DNA of 64,000 nucleotides, taken from the NCBI RefSeq assembly GCF_000296815.2, contig NZ_CAIT01000006.1, forward strand, positions 124,001 to 188,000. The letters are read 5' to 3'. Positions 52,607-60,333 of this stretch are shown piece after piece. This stretch comes from Fibrisoma limi BUZ 3 (GTDB lineage Bacteria > Bacteroidota > Bacteroidia > Cytophagales > Spirosomataceae). Numbering within the stretch: position 1 is the first letter of the stretch; each line of letters begins with the position of its first letter. The translations under genes were made by a program, and so were the position numbers. The notes under the pieces are model-generated. The model worked only from the letters and a program-made list of their open reading frames with translations, was not told the DNA's origin and made no database searches.

Positions 52607-53140
52607 TCAGGGAGTCCGTGAGCTCATCAGGGCCGCCGTAATCAGCACTTCGGTCAGAATGGCCGCCAGGGTGCGTATGTTGTTCAGCCGATTCCAGGGC
52701 TGTTCGAATCGTACGCGCATGGCAGCAATTTCCTCCTGCGTGGCCGAGTCGATGTTAAAAGCATCCAGTGCATTGTTCAGGGGGACATTACCCAGGGTCG
52801 TTACGCCGAAAACTCCGATGGTATACATCAGTGTAGCACCCAACAGTAAACAGAAACGAGCCGAAGGCGGGTGGTTATACTGAAGCCATGTACTCAGGGG
52901 TAACAGAAAAAGCGTGCCCATGAATCCAACGAAAAACACCGGATTCAGGATGGCCCGGTTGATGGACTGCATCGTCGATAGGTAGGCCGTATCAGATACC
53001 CGGGCCAGACCGGGGCTTACTGAATAGGAATACGCATAAAACAATCCGGCCATGAGTGCTGTGGTCACGGCCGCGCTCATCAGAACTACGTTAGGCAGGG
53101 TTGGGTCGAACAGGCGTTCAGAGTCGCGGAGGGGGATCAT
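52607..53140 (-). CDS. DUF1772 membrane protein
   Basis: This 177-residue protein has four membrane helices (about 20-38, 65-85, 95-115, 150-172). The sequence TALMAGLFYAYSYSVSPGLARVSDTAYLSTMQSINRAILNPVFFVGFMG and NVPLNNALDAF...EQPWNRLNNIRTLAA matches DUF1772, a family that includes fungal anthrone oxygenases. The bacterial role is unknown. It is next to the WYL regulator and shares its strand, 58 bases upstream of it. Confidence 0.85.
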   Translation of the reverse strand: MIPLRDSERLFDPTLPNVVLMSAAVTTALMAGLFYAYSYSVSPGLARVSDTAYLSTMQSINRAILNPVFFVGFMGTLFLLPLSTWLQYNHPPSARFCLLLGATLMYTIGVFGVTTLGNVPLNNALDAFNIDSATQEEIAAMRVRFEQPWNRLNNIRTLAAILTEVLITAALMSSRTP

Positions 53141-53179
53141 GACTGTTAGTTTTAAGATGTGTATGAGTATGCCCCAACC

Positions 53180-53247
53180 CCCTGGAGGGGGATTTAGCTA
53201 TACATATCAGAGTGTTAGCTTTTGGGGGAGCTAACCCCCCTCCAGGG
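53180..53247. repeat. Imperfect palindromic repeat (CCCTGGAGGGGG type)
   Basis: Left part CCCTGGAGGGGGATTTAGCT (53180-53199) pairs imperfectly with 53229-53247. It shares its core with the 41-base inverted repeat at 44814. It lies between the second NmrA-like gene end and the DUF1772 start. Confidence 0.6.
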
Positions 53248-53277
53248 ATTAAGGGTGTTTTATTTATGCGAATCAAT

Positions 53278-54129
53278 TCAAGCAACTACCTGATTCCAAA
53301 CGCCAGTAGCGGCTGTTTTACGGGCATACTCAGAAAAGTCAATTGGTTGGCGGCCTAACGCTCGCTCGACTCCATCGGCTACGCTGGCGTTTCTGCCGTC
53401 GAGGACTACGGTAAACAGGTAGGTCAGCAGATCAACGTACTCCTGCGGGACACCGTGCTCAACCATTGCCGATTTGTAGGCGTCAATCGAAATCGGTTCG
53501 TAGTGGATTTTTCGGCCTGTGGCTCGGCTGATCTCCTCAACTATGTTTTTAAACGTGAGCAGACGCGGACCCGTCAGTTCGTAGAGCTGGCCGTCGTGTC
53601 CGTTTTCCGTCAGCGCGGCCACCGCTACGTCGGCAATGTCGTCGGTGTCAATAAACGGCTCCGGAATGTTTTCGGCTGGTAACGCTACAAAGCCTTCCAG
53701 GATCGGTTCAATTAGGTAGCCCTCGCTGAAATTCTGGTTAAACCAGCTCGCCCGTAGAATCGTCCAGTCTGCACCGGCGTTCATGACAATCTGCTCACAA
53801 ACCTGTGCTTCTGGCTCACCCCGGCCCGACAACAGTACCAACTGCTTAACGCCACACTGAACGGCCGTCTGAGTGAAAGCCCGGATGGCATCATCCGATC
53901 CGGGAACGGCCAAATCAGGTTGAAATGAGATGTACACCGCCTTGATACCTTCCAGCGCCGGTTTCCAGGTAGTCTGGTCGAGCCAGTCGAATTTCGGGTT
54001 GTTGGTGCGTGAGCCAATCCGTACGGGCCACCTGCGTTCCTGAAGTCGCTGCACGATCCGTTGCCCTGTTTTACCTGTACCGCCCAGCACGAACACTGGC
54101 TGCTTGTCTTTCGGTTGTCTGTTGTTCAT
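53278..54129 (-). CDS. NmrA-like NAD(P)-binding protein, second copy
   Basis: From ATG at 54129 (MNNRQPKDKQPVFVLGGTGKTGQRIVQRLQERRW) the protein has 283 residues; a start at 54150 is possible. The Rossmann motif GGTGKTG, the segment AVYISFQPDL, VLLSGRGEPEAQVCEQIVMNAGADWTILRASWFNQNFSEG and FIDTDDIADVAVAAL are typical of NmrA-like/NAD(P)H-binding reductases such as quinone reductase 2 relatives. It is preceded by an AraC gene on the same strand with an operator-promoter module between them, so it is probably the direct target. Confidence 0.9.
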   Translation of the reverse strand: MNNRQPKDKQPVFVLGGTGKTGQRIVQRLQERRWPVRIGSRTNNPKFDWLDQTTWKPALEGIKAVYISFQPDLAVPGSDDAIRAFTQTAVQCGVKQLVLLSGRGEPEAQVCEQIVMNAGADWTILRASWFNQNFSEGYLIEPILEGFVALPAENIPEPFIDTDDIADVAVAALTENGHDGQLYELTGPRLLTFKNIVEEISRATGRKIHYEPISIDAYKSAMVEHGVPQEYVDLLTYLFTVVLDGRNASVADGVERALGRQPIDFSEYARKTAATGVWNQVVA

Positions 54130-54229
54130 TTGTTGTATGCCTGATCGCAACGATCAGTAGTTTTATGGTTGTTAGCGAATTCAAGCTGCTGATCGGCCGT
54201 AGAATCGGTCGTCCAACTTGAATGCTGAG

Positions 54230-54274
54230 CAAAACTACTGTGGTCGAAACGGGCGCAATAGAACAAAACCGACA
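54230..54274 (-). promoter_or_regulatory. AraC-type box plus -7 element (site B)
   Basis: On the minus strand TGTCGGTTTTGTTCTAT (54274-54258), exactly 20 bases, then TAGTTTTG (54237-54230). The same 17-mer and the same octamer with the same spacing occur upstream of the DHFR-like gene (56935-56979). It lies directly behind the AraC gene that ends at 54276 and before the NmrA-like gene. Confidence 0.7.
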
Positions 54275-54275
54275 G

Positions 54276-55085
54276 CTACTCAGCCACCAGGCCGGGGAAG
54301 TTTTCGGTCAGGACATTGGCTTTTTGTTGATACTGTTCCGGCAGGATTCCCGTAAATTCTTTAAACGTCCGGGTGAAGTGCGACTGGTCGGCATAGCCAC
54401 TGTCGAAGGCGATGTCGGACAGTTTATCGTAGTCCCGGCTCTTCAATTGGTGCAACGATGCCTGAAAGCGACAGATCCGGGCAAACAGCTTGGGCGAAAT
54501 ACCTACGCTTTGCTTAAACCGGCGCTCCAGGCTCCGTTCCGAAAGCCGCAGGCTGTTCTGCAACTGCTTCAGCGATACATTGCCGCCCTCTTTAATAAGC
54601 TGATCCAGAGCCTGGGCCACTACCGGGTCAGTGGCCGGGTCGTTGCGATGGAGATGGGCCGATAAATACGCAAACAGAACATCAAATGGGTTGGCTGAGG
54701 TGGCCTGCCACAGTCGTTCGAGCAGGTGCGTGTCACGCACCCGGGGGAGTTCACCCACATCCATACAGGTGTCGGTCAGTTCAAATGCGTTGAGCCCGAA
54801 CAATGCCTTCAGCGCATCGGGATAAAAACAGACGCCCAGCATCGTGAACGTATCGGACAGGTTTAGCTGCGCAGGTTCGGTGGATTGACCGTACAGAAGA
54901 ACCCTGGGCAGCTTCTTGCCGTCTTGATGCACCTCTCCGCTTTGGGCGAAAAGGATGCCGGGACAGCCATCGGCTACTACGTTGAGGGTGTTCGGCTGCG
55001 CACTGCCCGTTTCGTTTTCTAATCGCCAGCAGTACCGGATGTAGTTGTCGAGCGAACGGGGTGGTGGAATGAGTTCGTACTGCAT
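54276..55085 (-). CDS. AraC-family regulator with DUF6597-like N-terminal domain
   Basis: This 269-residue protein (MQYELIPPPRSLDNYIRYCWRLENE...VVADGCPGILFAQ) has the same domain plan as the AraC protein at 23560. The C-terminal HTH (about 165-260) reads GNVSLKQLQNSLRLSERSLERRFKQSVGISPKLFARICRFQASL, then IAFDSGYADQSHFTRTFKEFTGILPEQY. It is likely the regulator of the downstream NmrA-like gene, and perhaps of the DHFR-like gene 2 kb upstream, because both have the same box. Confidence 0.94.
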   Translation of the reverse strand: MQYELIPPPRSLDNYIRYCWRLENETGSAQPNTLNVVADGCPGILFAQSGEVHQDGKKLPRVLLYGQSTEPAQLNLSDTFTMLGVCFYPDALKALFGLNAFELTDTCMDVGELPRVRDTHLLERLWQATSANPFDVLFAYLSAHLHRNDPATDPVVAQALDQLIKEGGNVSLKQLQNSLRLSERSLERRFKQSVGISPKLFARICRFQASLHQLKSRDYDKLSDIAFDSGYADQSHFTRTFKEFTGILPEQYQQKANVLTENFPGLVAE

Positions 55086-55162
55086 GACGGTTTTAGCAAT
55101 TTATAGTATCAACGTATCAGTCCTTTAATACGTTATGTTTCACCGTGTTAAATAGGCTGCTG

Positions 55163-55951
55163 TTAGCGCCCGGTAGCGGTCTTTGCATCCAGAAATTCAT
55201 TGATCATCGGGGCAAGCCACTCGGCTCGTTCCGGCATTCCTGTGTGGGTAGTGCCAGGTAGGATAGCCATTCGGGATTCCGGCATATCGCCTGAATCACC
55301 CATTTTACCTCCTCCCTTCATGCAGATGAGCTCCAGAGCGTGTTCGTAACGTACCCCATCCGCATCGCCGATGACCATATAAATAGGATTGGCTATCTGC
55401 TCTACATCGGTCGTCCAGTCGTAGGGTGTCAGATCAATACTGATGGTTTTTCGGATAAACGCATCAAATTTATCGGGGTGTGGAGACAGCGAGTCGTATT
55501 GGGTTTTGATGGGGGTGTCTTTTAAAAGGTCGGCTGATAAGGTTGGAAAAGCCGCTTCGGCTTCCGGCCACCAACCATCGTGCTTGTAGACACCCGACAG
55601 AACGACGAGTTTACCTACCTGCTCCGGATGGCGGATGCCCATCTGAAACGCAACACCCCCACCCATACTGTACCCCAACACATCGGCTTTCTCTACGTTT
55701 AGCTGTTTCAGAAGGCCAGCTACGTCGTCGGCCATTGCTTCATAGCTCAGCTCGCGCGGGATGTCTGCCGTACGGGCGTGGCCCTGCATCTCGGGCATGA
55801 TAACTTTCCTGCTTTTAGCCAGCAGGGAGGCCAGTTTGCCCAGGTCATTGGACGTGCCAAATGAGCCGTGTATCAACACAATAGGCGCGCCCTCGCCCTG
55901 CACCTCATAATACATCCTGAGGCCGTTGACCTCCGCATAGCCGCTTTGCAT
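55163..55951 (-). CDS. Alpha/beta hydrolase
   Basis: This 262-residue protein has the hydrolase-fold motifs IVLIHGSFGTSNDLG (oxyanion region), MPEMQGHARTADI, the nucleophile elbow LGYSMGGGVAF with Ser near residue 95, and the catalytic His in LPGTTHTGMPE. The acid is probably the Asp in VIGDADGVRYEH. No signal peptide is seen, so it acts in the cytoplasm; the substrate is unknown. It lies downstream of the small open frame at 55967 and the DHFR-like gene, all on the minus strand. Confidence 0.9.
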   Translation of the reverse strand: MQSGYAEVNGLRMYYEVQGEGAPIVLIHGSFGTSNDLGKLASLLAKSRKVIMPEMQGHARTADIPRELSYEAMADDVAGLLKQLNVEKADVLGYSMGGGVAFQMGIRHPEQVGKLVVLSGVYKHDGWWPEAEAAFPTLSADLLKDTPIKTQYDSLSPHPDKFDAFIRKTISIDLTPYDWTTDVEQIANPIYMVIGDADGVRYEHALELICMKGGGKMGDSGDMPESRMAILPGTTHTGMPERAEWLAPMINEFLDAKTATGR

Positions 55952-55966
55952 ATCGTTGATAGTTGG

Positions 55967-56176
55967 TTAATTACGCGTTCGTCTCCCTGGTCTGGACAGC
56001 TTTCTGCGACCGGCCGACAAATTCAGGAAGCTTTCCCGGGCTTTCCTGGACGAGTAGTGGCCAATCGTTCGGATCAGAGCCGGTAACAACATGATCATCC
56101 TGAAAAACAAGACGCCGAAAAGGTTTTGGGTAGCTGTGGTTTTGGCGTTGGCATAGTACGTGCCTTGTCCACTCAT
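55967..56176 (-). CDS. Small hypothetical protein (69 residues)
   Basis: The frame starts 30 bases after the stop of the DHFR-like gene and ends 15 bases before the alpha/beta hydrolase start, so its placement fits an operon. It contains a hydrophobic segment (NLFGVLFFRMIMLLPALI) followed by a basic tail. No family was recognised. It may be a chance frame in an otherwise 255-base gap. Confidence 0.35.
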   Translation of the reverse strand: MSGQGTYYANAKTTATQNLFGVLFFRMIMLLPALIRTIGHYSSRKARESFLNLSAGRRKLSRPGRRTRN

Positions 56177-56206
56177 TTGTTGTTTACTGTCAATCGAATA
56201 GTATGC

Positions 56207-56776
56207 TTAAACGTCGCTGGTTGTGGGCTGATAATGCTGCACAACAATGCCGCAGTCGTAGGCTTTGGCGTTTGTCAGGGTAAGCTTCGTTCGATCGGTG
56301 AAAATGGATTTGCCGTTTCCTAATGCCGCCGGATTGACGAACAGGTAGTAATCGTCGATCAGGTTATGCTGAATCAGGGAGGTTACAAACTGCGCGCCCC
56401 CGTACACGATGATGTCCTGACCCGCCTGTTTCTTCAACGTAGTGATCTCATCAACCAGCCCGCCTGTGGCCAGAACCGTATTGGCCCAGGGGGACTCGTC
56501 GAGTGTTTTGGTAAACACAACCTTATGGGTGTCGGTAAACTTTTTGCCGGCCATAACGTCTGGATTAGCCGGATCGGCAGCTACCGATGCCCAGTGAGGA
56601 ATGAATCCCTCGGCCAGGTTTCGGCCAAGAACAATGCAGTCGACCGGTTCGGTCAGGGTGGTAACGAATCGCTTTAGTTCATCATCCCAGTCGAACGCCA
56701 TCCAATCCATTTCATTATTCGGGCCCGCGATAAATCCGTCGATGGATACCTGCACTTGTAATTTCAGCTTTCTCAT
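56207..56776 (-). CDS. Dihydrofolate-reductase-like protein (RibD C-terminal fold)
   Basis: This 189-residue protein (MRKLKLQVQVSIDGFIAGPNNEMDWM) has the RibD-C/DHFR-like fold seen in many stand-alone reductases: DCIVLGRNLAEGFIPHW, HKVVFTKTLDESPWANT, IIVYGGAQFVTSLIQHNLIDDYYLFVNPAALGNGKSIF. NADPH-dependent reduction is inferred and the substrate is unknown. Upstream are one AraC-type box module with exact spacing (56935-56979) and a closer variant (56840-56885), suggesting AraC control. Confidence 0.92.
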   Translation of the reverse strand: MRKLKLQVQVSIDGFIAGPNNEMDWMAFDWDDELKRFVTTLTEPVDCIVLGRNLAEGFIPHWASVAADPANPDVMAGKKFTDTHKVVFTKTLDESPWANTVLATGGLVDEITTLKKQAGQDIIVYGGAQFVTSLIQHNLIDDYYLFVNPAALGNGKSIFTDRTKLTLTNAKAYDCGIVVQHYQPTTSDV

Positions 56777-56839
56777 TGTTTGGTATTCGATAGTTGGTTG
56801 GTTAATCTGTACTGCTTCTCTGCCTGTACTCTTCTATGA

Positions 56840-56885
56840 CAAAGATACACTGACCCTTTTGAGCGCACGGGTGGCCAGTCCGACA
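56840..56885 (-). promoter_or_regulatory. AraC-type box variant plus -7 element (proximal to DHFR-like gene)
   Basis: On the minus strand TGTCGGACTGGCCACCC (56885-56869), 21 bases, then TATCTTTG (56847-56840), a perfect TAnnTTTG match, 64 bases before the start codon. The TGTCGG head and the spacing (one base longer) resemble sites A to C, but the rest of the box differs. Confidence 0.45.
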
Positions 56886-56934
56886 AATTGCGGGGGCAAC
56901 TGCGACAGACATAGAGTTAGTGTGTAAGCAAGCC

Positions 56935-56979
56935 CAAAACTAGAAAGGGTAATTGTGGGTCCATAGAACAAAACCGACA
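56935..56979 (-). promoter_or_regulatory. AraC-type box plus -7 element (site C)
   Basis: On the minus strand TGTCGGTTTTGTTCTAT (56979-56963), exactly 20 bases, then TAGTTTTG (56942-56935). Both elements are identical to site B. It is 159 bases before the DHFR-like start, so it may be a distal promoter or the AraC site of a divergent unit. Confidence 0.65.
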
Positions 56980-57267
56980 CAGAGAAGCCACGTTTGAATC
57001 ATTATGCAATGAGCAATCTGTTAGCTATATAATCGTAGATAAGTGCATTACTATCAAACTAAGTAGTGATGCCAATTATTTGAGTATAAACACTAATGGT
57101 ATAAAATGTGAAGATGTAATCCTGGTGATCGAAATCGTTTAAAAATATGTAAATAAAGACGTATTAATTTGATACATTAGTAAATTTTTTTAAAATATTG
57201 TGAGTACTAATACTTAGTTTTATTTAATTGCATCACACTTCAGTACTTTAACACTCACTTTATTATC

Positions 57268-57438
57268 ATGAAAATAGAACTCACCGCAAAGCCAAGCAAT
57301 GATGCGTTTGATCGGGCATTTATTGCTTACATCAGAAAAACCCTGGACTTACCCTTTTTTTCTCTTAGCACCAGGACAAGAATCATCCGGGTTGTAGAAC
57401 AGCAAACACGCGTCAAGCTGATCGGCGAATCGAACTGA
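57268..57438 (+). CDS. Small hypothetical protein (56 residues)
   Basis: The frame ATG 57268 to TGA 57438 encodes MKIELTAKPSNDAFDRAFIAYIRKTLDLPF and on to a C-terminal RVVEQQTRVKLIGESN. It follows an AT-rich, promoter-like region and precedes an unknown gene on the same strand. The sequence is amphipathic with regular codon use and no signal peptide. No homologue was recognised. Confidence 0.5.
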   Translation: MKIELTAKPSNDAFDRAFIAYIRKTLDLPFFSLSTRTRIIRVVEQQTRVKLIGESN

Positions 57439-57611
57439 CCATCGGCTTTTTGCACCTTCCTCTTTTCACCGGATGGTGTTGGAGTTCTATCCAATACCAT
57501 TGTCGTGCTGTTTTTAAACTCACAGAATGTTCGGCAACAGACTCCAGTACGGTTAAGTACCATTTCCTGGAAATTAATGCGTCGGAGTCGGTTGCTGGAC
57601 TGGCTACGTCT

Positions 57612-57974
57612 ATGCAAAATGGTCATGATCAGTCGACTTATGGCGAACCGACTGGCGATCAGATTTTAATCAACGCCTGGGTGACGGCCGTAAGCGAATT
57701 TTATGAATTGCACAGGCAACTTATGGAGTGCCTGGAAAATCCCCCACAAACTACGTTCAGTGCCGGTACGTTCTACATAGGTCAGTGTTCGACTGATGAG
57801 CTTCGTGGCTGTCTCGAAGCCATGTCAAGTGGAATACAACAACTGGTAGATAGCGTACAGGGAGAATCGTCGGAAAAGGGAATGGAGCTGCTGGCAGAGC
57901 ACATTCAGCTTCTGAATGACTTAACCCGTCAAGCCCAGATAAAGCTTGCGTTAACGAAGCTTCCTCCTTCTTGA
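57612..57974 (+). CDS. Hypothetical helical protein
   Basis: From ATG at 57612 (MQNGHDQSTYGEPTGDQILINAWVTAVSEFYELHRQLMECL) the protein has 120 residues and is predicted by eye to be mostly helical (ELHRQLMECLENP, LRGCLEAMSSGIQQLVDSVQ, MELLAEHIQLLNDLTRQAQIKLALTKL). The open frame extends 54 codons upstream with a Cys/Trp-rich, unlikely N-terminus, so the internal start is preferred. It lies 60 bases upstream of a lone receiver protein on the same strand; a signalling link is possible but not shown. Confidence 0.55.
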   Translation: MQNGHDQSTYGEPTGDQILINAWVTAVSEFYELHRQLMECLENPPQTTFSAGTFYIGQCSTDELRGCLEAMSSGIQQLVDSVQGESSEKGMELLAEHIQLLNDLTRQAQIKLALTKLPPS

Positions 57975-58034
57975 TAATACCGTTTGGCGAGCGATGGCTG
58001 AAGCCAGATTGTCACATACAACCATCCTTTCTTC

Positions 58035-58445
58035 ATGACGTCTGTACCGCTGGTCTGGGTAGTGGATGATGACCCTGATGACCAACTCATTATGGCAATG
58101 GCCATTAGTCAGATAGCACCTGCCGTTCGCGTCAACTATTTTAAAGACGGCCTGGACGTGCTGACTCATCTGAGCCAACGGCCTCTTTATCCTAGGTTGA
58201 TTATTCTCGATCTGAACATGCCTGGCAAAAACGGTTTTGAAACATTGAATGAGATCCGTAATATGCCCGCAACGCATCAACTGCCCGTAATCATTTTTAC
58301 TACCTCAACCCACCAGCAGGATAGAGACCGATCCATACTTCTGGGAGCCAACGCGTTTTATTCAAAGCCGGGCGACTATGATCAGATTCTGTTGATTATG
58401 AAAGAAATAGCCGACAAGTGGCAGTTGTCAGGAACTGCTCACTGA
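58035..58445 (+). CDS. Stand-alone response-regulator receiver protein
   Basis: This 136-residue single receiver domain has acidic residues VVDDDPDDQ, phosphoacceptor Asp59 (LIILDLNMPGKNGFE), Thr in IIFTTSTHQQD and Lys in AFYSKPGDY. It belongs to the Rcp1/CheY-like group that often partners with hybrid or phytochrome-type kinases; no kinase is adjacent here. It is separated by 60 bases from the unknown helical protein upstream and may share its transcript. Confidence 0.93.
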   Translation: MTSVPLVWVVDDDPDDQLIMAMAISQIAPAVRVNYFKDGLDVLTHLSQRPLYPRLIILDLNMPGKNGFETLNEIRNMPATHQLPVIIFTTSTHQQDRDRSILLGANAFYSKPGDYDQILLIMKEIADKWQLSGTAH

Positions 58446-58510
58446 AGCTTACCAGGTCAGTGCCGGGCTTTAAGATCGATAGGGATCAGTAAGTGTGGGT
58501 CGAAAACATA

Positions 58511-59485
58511 TCAAAACGGTAGCTTTCCCAGGTCAACATTTCCACCGGTCAGGATGATACCGAGTTTTTGCCCGGCAAATCGATCGTTGTGCTTCAAAAC
58601 AGCAGCCAGGGGAACTGCGCAGGAGGGCTCAATGATGATTTTCATGCGTTCCCAGACCAAACGCATGGCCGCTACAATTTCCTCGTCCGAAACAGTCAGG
58701 ATGTCTGATACGTGTTCGCGGATGATGGCCAGTGTGCGGTCGCTGAGGGTCGTCAGCAAGCCATCGGCAATGGTTTTTATGTAGGGTGCTTTTTCTACCT
58801 GTCCGCTCTGAAACGAGAGAACGGCATCGGCAGCACCTTCCGGTTCAGCCGCAATTACGGTTGTAGTGGGGGAGAGAAAATGCGTTGACAGCGCCGTACC
58901 GCTCAGCAGGCCGCCACCACCAACCGGAGCCAGAATGACATCGAACGGATTGTCCTGGCCGTAGTCTTCAATCAGCTCTTTTGCCGCCGTTGCCTGACCG
59001 GCAATCACCCGGTCGTCGTCGAAGGGATGGACCATGGCCGCCCCCGTCCGCTCCATAACAACCCGTACGCCTTCTTCGCGGGCATCGAGCGTCGGTTCAC
59101 ATTCAATTACCTCGGCACCATACCCCCGAACCGCATCTTTCTTGACCTGCGGAGCCGTACGCGGCATGACGATGTAGGCCGGGATCCCAACTTGCCGGGC
59201 TGCGTAGGCAATGGCCTGGGCGTGGTTGCCCGACGAATGCGTCGTCACCCCAAAGCGACGGTCGTCCGGGGTCAGTTGCAGTACGGCGTTCAGCCCGCCC
59301 CGGGCTTTAAACGCACCAATCTTCTGGAAGTTTTCGCACTTGAAAAACAGCTCAGCGCCGGCGCGTTCATTGATCGTGTGGTTTGTCAGCACGGGCGTGC
59401 GGTGGATATGCGGACGAATGCGGTCGTGCGCGTCGCGGATGGTATCGAGGGTGATGCCGGTAGTGGTATACTGGACGTTGGACAT
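58511..59485 (-). CDS. PLP-dependent threonine/serine dehydratase
   Basis: This 324-residue fold-type II PLP enzyme has the Schiff-base lysine in NFQKIGAFKARGG (Lys60), the SSGNHAQ motif near residue 84 and the phosphate-binding loop PVGGGGLLSG. It has no C-terminal ACT domain, which fits catabolic threonine/serine dehydratase or serine racemase rather than feedback-regulated biosynthetic enzymes. Expected products are 2-oxobutyrate or pyruvate plus ammonia. It follows the bifunctional nuclease gene on the same strand, but a terminator lies between them. Confidence 0.93.
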   Translation of the reverse strand: MSNVQYTTTGITLDTIRDAHDRIRPHIHRTPVLTNHTINERAGAELFFKCENFQKIGAFKARGGLNAVLQLTPDDRRFGVTTHSSGNHAQAIAYAARQVGIPAYIVMPRTAPQVKKDAVRGYGAEVIECEPTLDAREEGVRVVMERTGAAMVHPFDDDRVIAGQATAAKELIEDYGQDNPFDVILAPVGGGGLLSGTALSTHFLSPTTTVIAAEPEGAADAVLSFQSGQVEKAPYIKTIADGLLTTLSDRTLAIIREHVSDILTVSDEEIVAAMRLVWERMKIIIEPSCAVPLAAVLKHNDRFAGQKLGIILTGGNVDLGKLPF

Positions 59486-59560
59486 TGTATTGCTGGGCGT
59501 TGGCTATTAGACGGCTGGCTACATGCTCAAAGTTGGCATAAACGCAATGCAAAGAAACAA

Positions 59561-59593
59561 AAAAGCCGCGGGGTTCGTCACCCCACGGCTTTT
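59561..59593 (-). terminator. Rho-independent terminator after the bifunctional nuclease
   Basis: The stem AAAAGCCG (59561-59568), one mismatch, GGGGT, loop TCGTC, ACCCC, one mismatch, CGGCTTTT (59586-59593). On the minus strand it ends in a run of T, so it terminates the nuclease transcript; it is nearly symmetrical and may act in both directions. Confidence 0.8.
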
Positions 59594-59630
59594 GTCCGGC
59601 CTCAATAGCCAGTATCCAATAGCTGAAACA

Positions 59631-60227
59631 CTAGTTCCGCTTGCTCATTTCATCGCGAATCTTGGCGGCCCGCTCATACTCCTCGTTACCGAGGGCTTCG
59701 TCGAGCATTCGCTGCAACTCTTCGGCCGACGCATTCTTCAACTGATCGCCAAACGAGCGGTTCGGTGACCGGTTCGAGGAGCGTACCAGTTCCTCCTGTT
59801 CTTCGTCATCCTCGTTGACGCTGGCGGTAATTCCGGCTTCCGACAGGATCGATTCGTTTGTATAGATCGGTACGTTAAACCGGATGCCGATCGCGATGGC
59901 GTCGGATGGGCGAGCGTCGATCACGGTTTCCCGCACGCCGTCTGAGCAAACAATCTTGGCAAAGAAAATGCCTTCCCGAAGCTCGGAAATAACGATTTCG
60001 CGTACGGTAAACTTAAATTTTTCGGCAAACTGCTTGAAAAGGTCATGCGTCATCGGCCGGTTCGGCACAATCTTTTCGATTTCGATGGCAATGGCCTGCG
60101 CTTCAAACATACCAATGATTATGGGCAACCGACGGTTACCATATTCTTCACCCAGCACCAGTGCAAACGAACCTGACTGCGACTGGCTGGGCGAAAGTCC
60201 TAATATCTCCAGTTTAATCTTATCCAC
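59631..60227 (-). CDS. Bifunctional nuclease family protein with UvrB/UvrC motif
   Basis: This 198-residue protein has the DUF151 domain (about 1-130): VLGEEYGNRRLPIIIGMFEAQAIAIEIE, VREIVISELREGIFFAKIVCSDG and VIDARPSDAIAIGIRFNVPIYTNESIL. A UVR motif (about 160-195, LQRMLDEALGNEEYERAAKIRDEM) follows. Some members in plants and bacteria show DNase/RNase activity; UVR motifs mediate protein contacts. It follows etfA by 106 bases on the same strand, with a 13-base inverted repeat in the gap. Confidence 0.94.
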   Translation of the reverse strand: MDKIKLEILGLSPSQSQSGSFALVLGEEYGNRRLPIIIGMFEAQAIAIEIEKIVPNRPMTHDLFKQFAEKFKFTVREIVISELREGIFFAKIVCSDGVRETVIDARPSDAIAIGIRFNVPIYTNESILSEAGITASVNEDDEEQEELVRSSNRSPNRSFGDQLKNASAEELQRMLDEALGNEEYERAAKIRDEMSKRN

Positions 60228-60252
60228 GGCGCGAATTTAGCAATTTAAGTGA

Positions 60253-60322
60253 TGAGTTATGAGCGATAAACCATGAGGAATGTGTAAGCTGTCTGTTTTT
60301 TCTACTATACGCTCATAACTCA
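60253..60322. repeat. Inverted repeat between etfA and the nuclease gene
   Basis: TGAGTTATGAGCG (60253-60265) and CGCTCATAACTCA (60310-60322) are exact reverse complements with a 44-base spacer. It fills most of the gap and has no T-tract. Confidence 0.75.
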
Positions 60323-60333
60323 CCCGGTATCGC

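Larger units (their letters stand above)
56777..57267. other. 491-base AT-rich intergenic region
   Basis: This gap lies between the DHFR-like gene (minus) and the small genes at 57268 (plus). Its left half holds two AraC-type box/-7 modules. The right half (about 57000-57267) is strongly AT-rich with no credible gene and probably carries the promoter of the plus-strand small genes. Confidence 0.6.
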
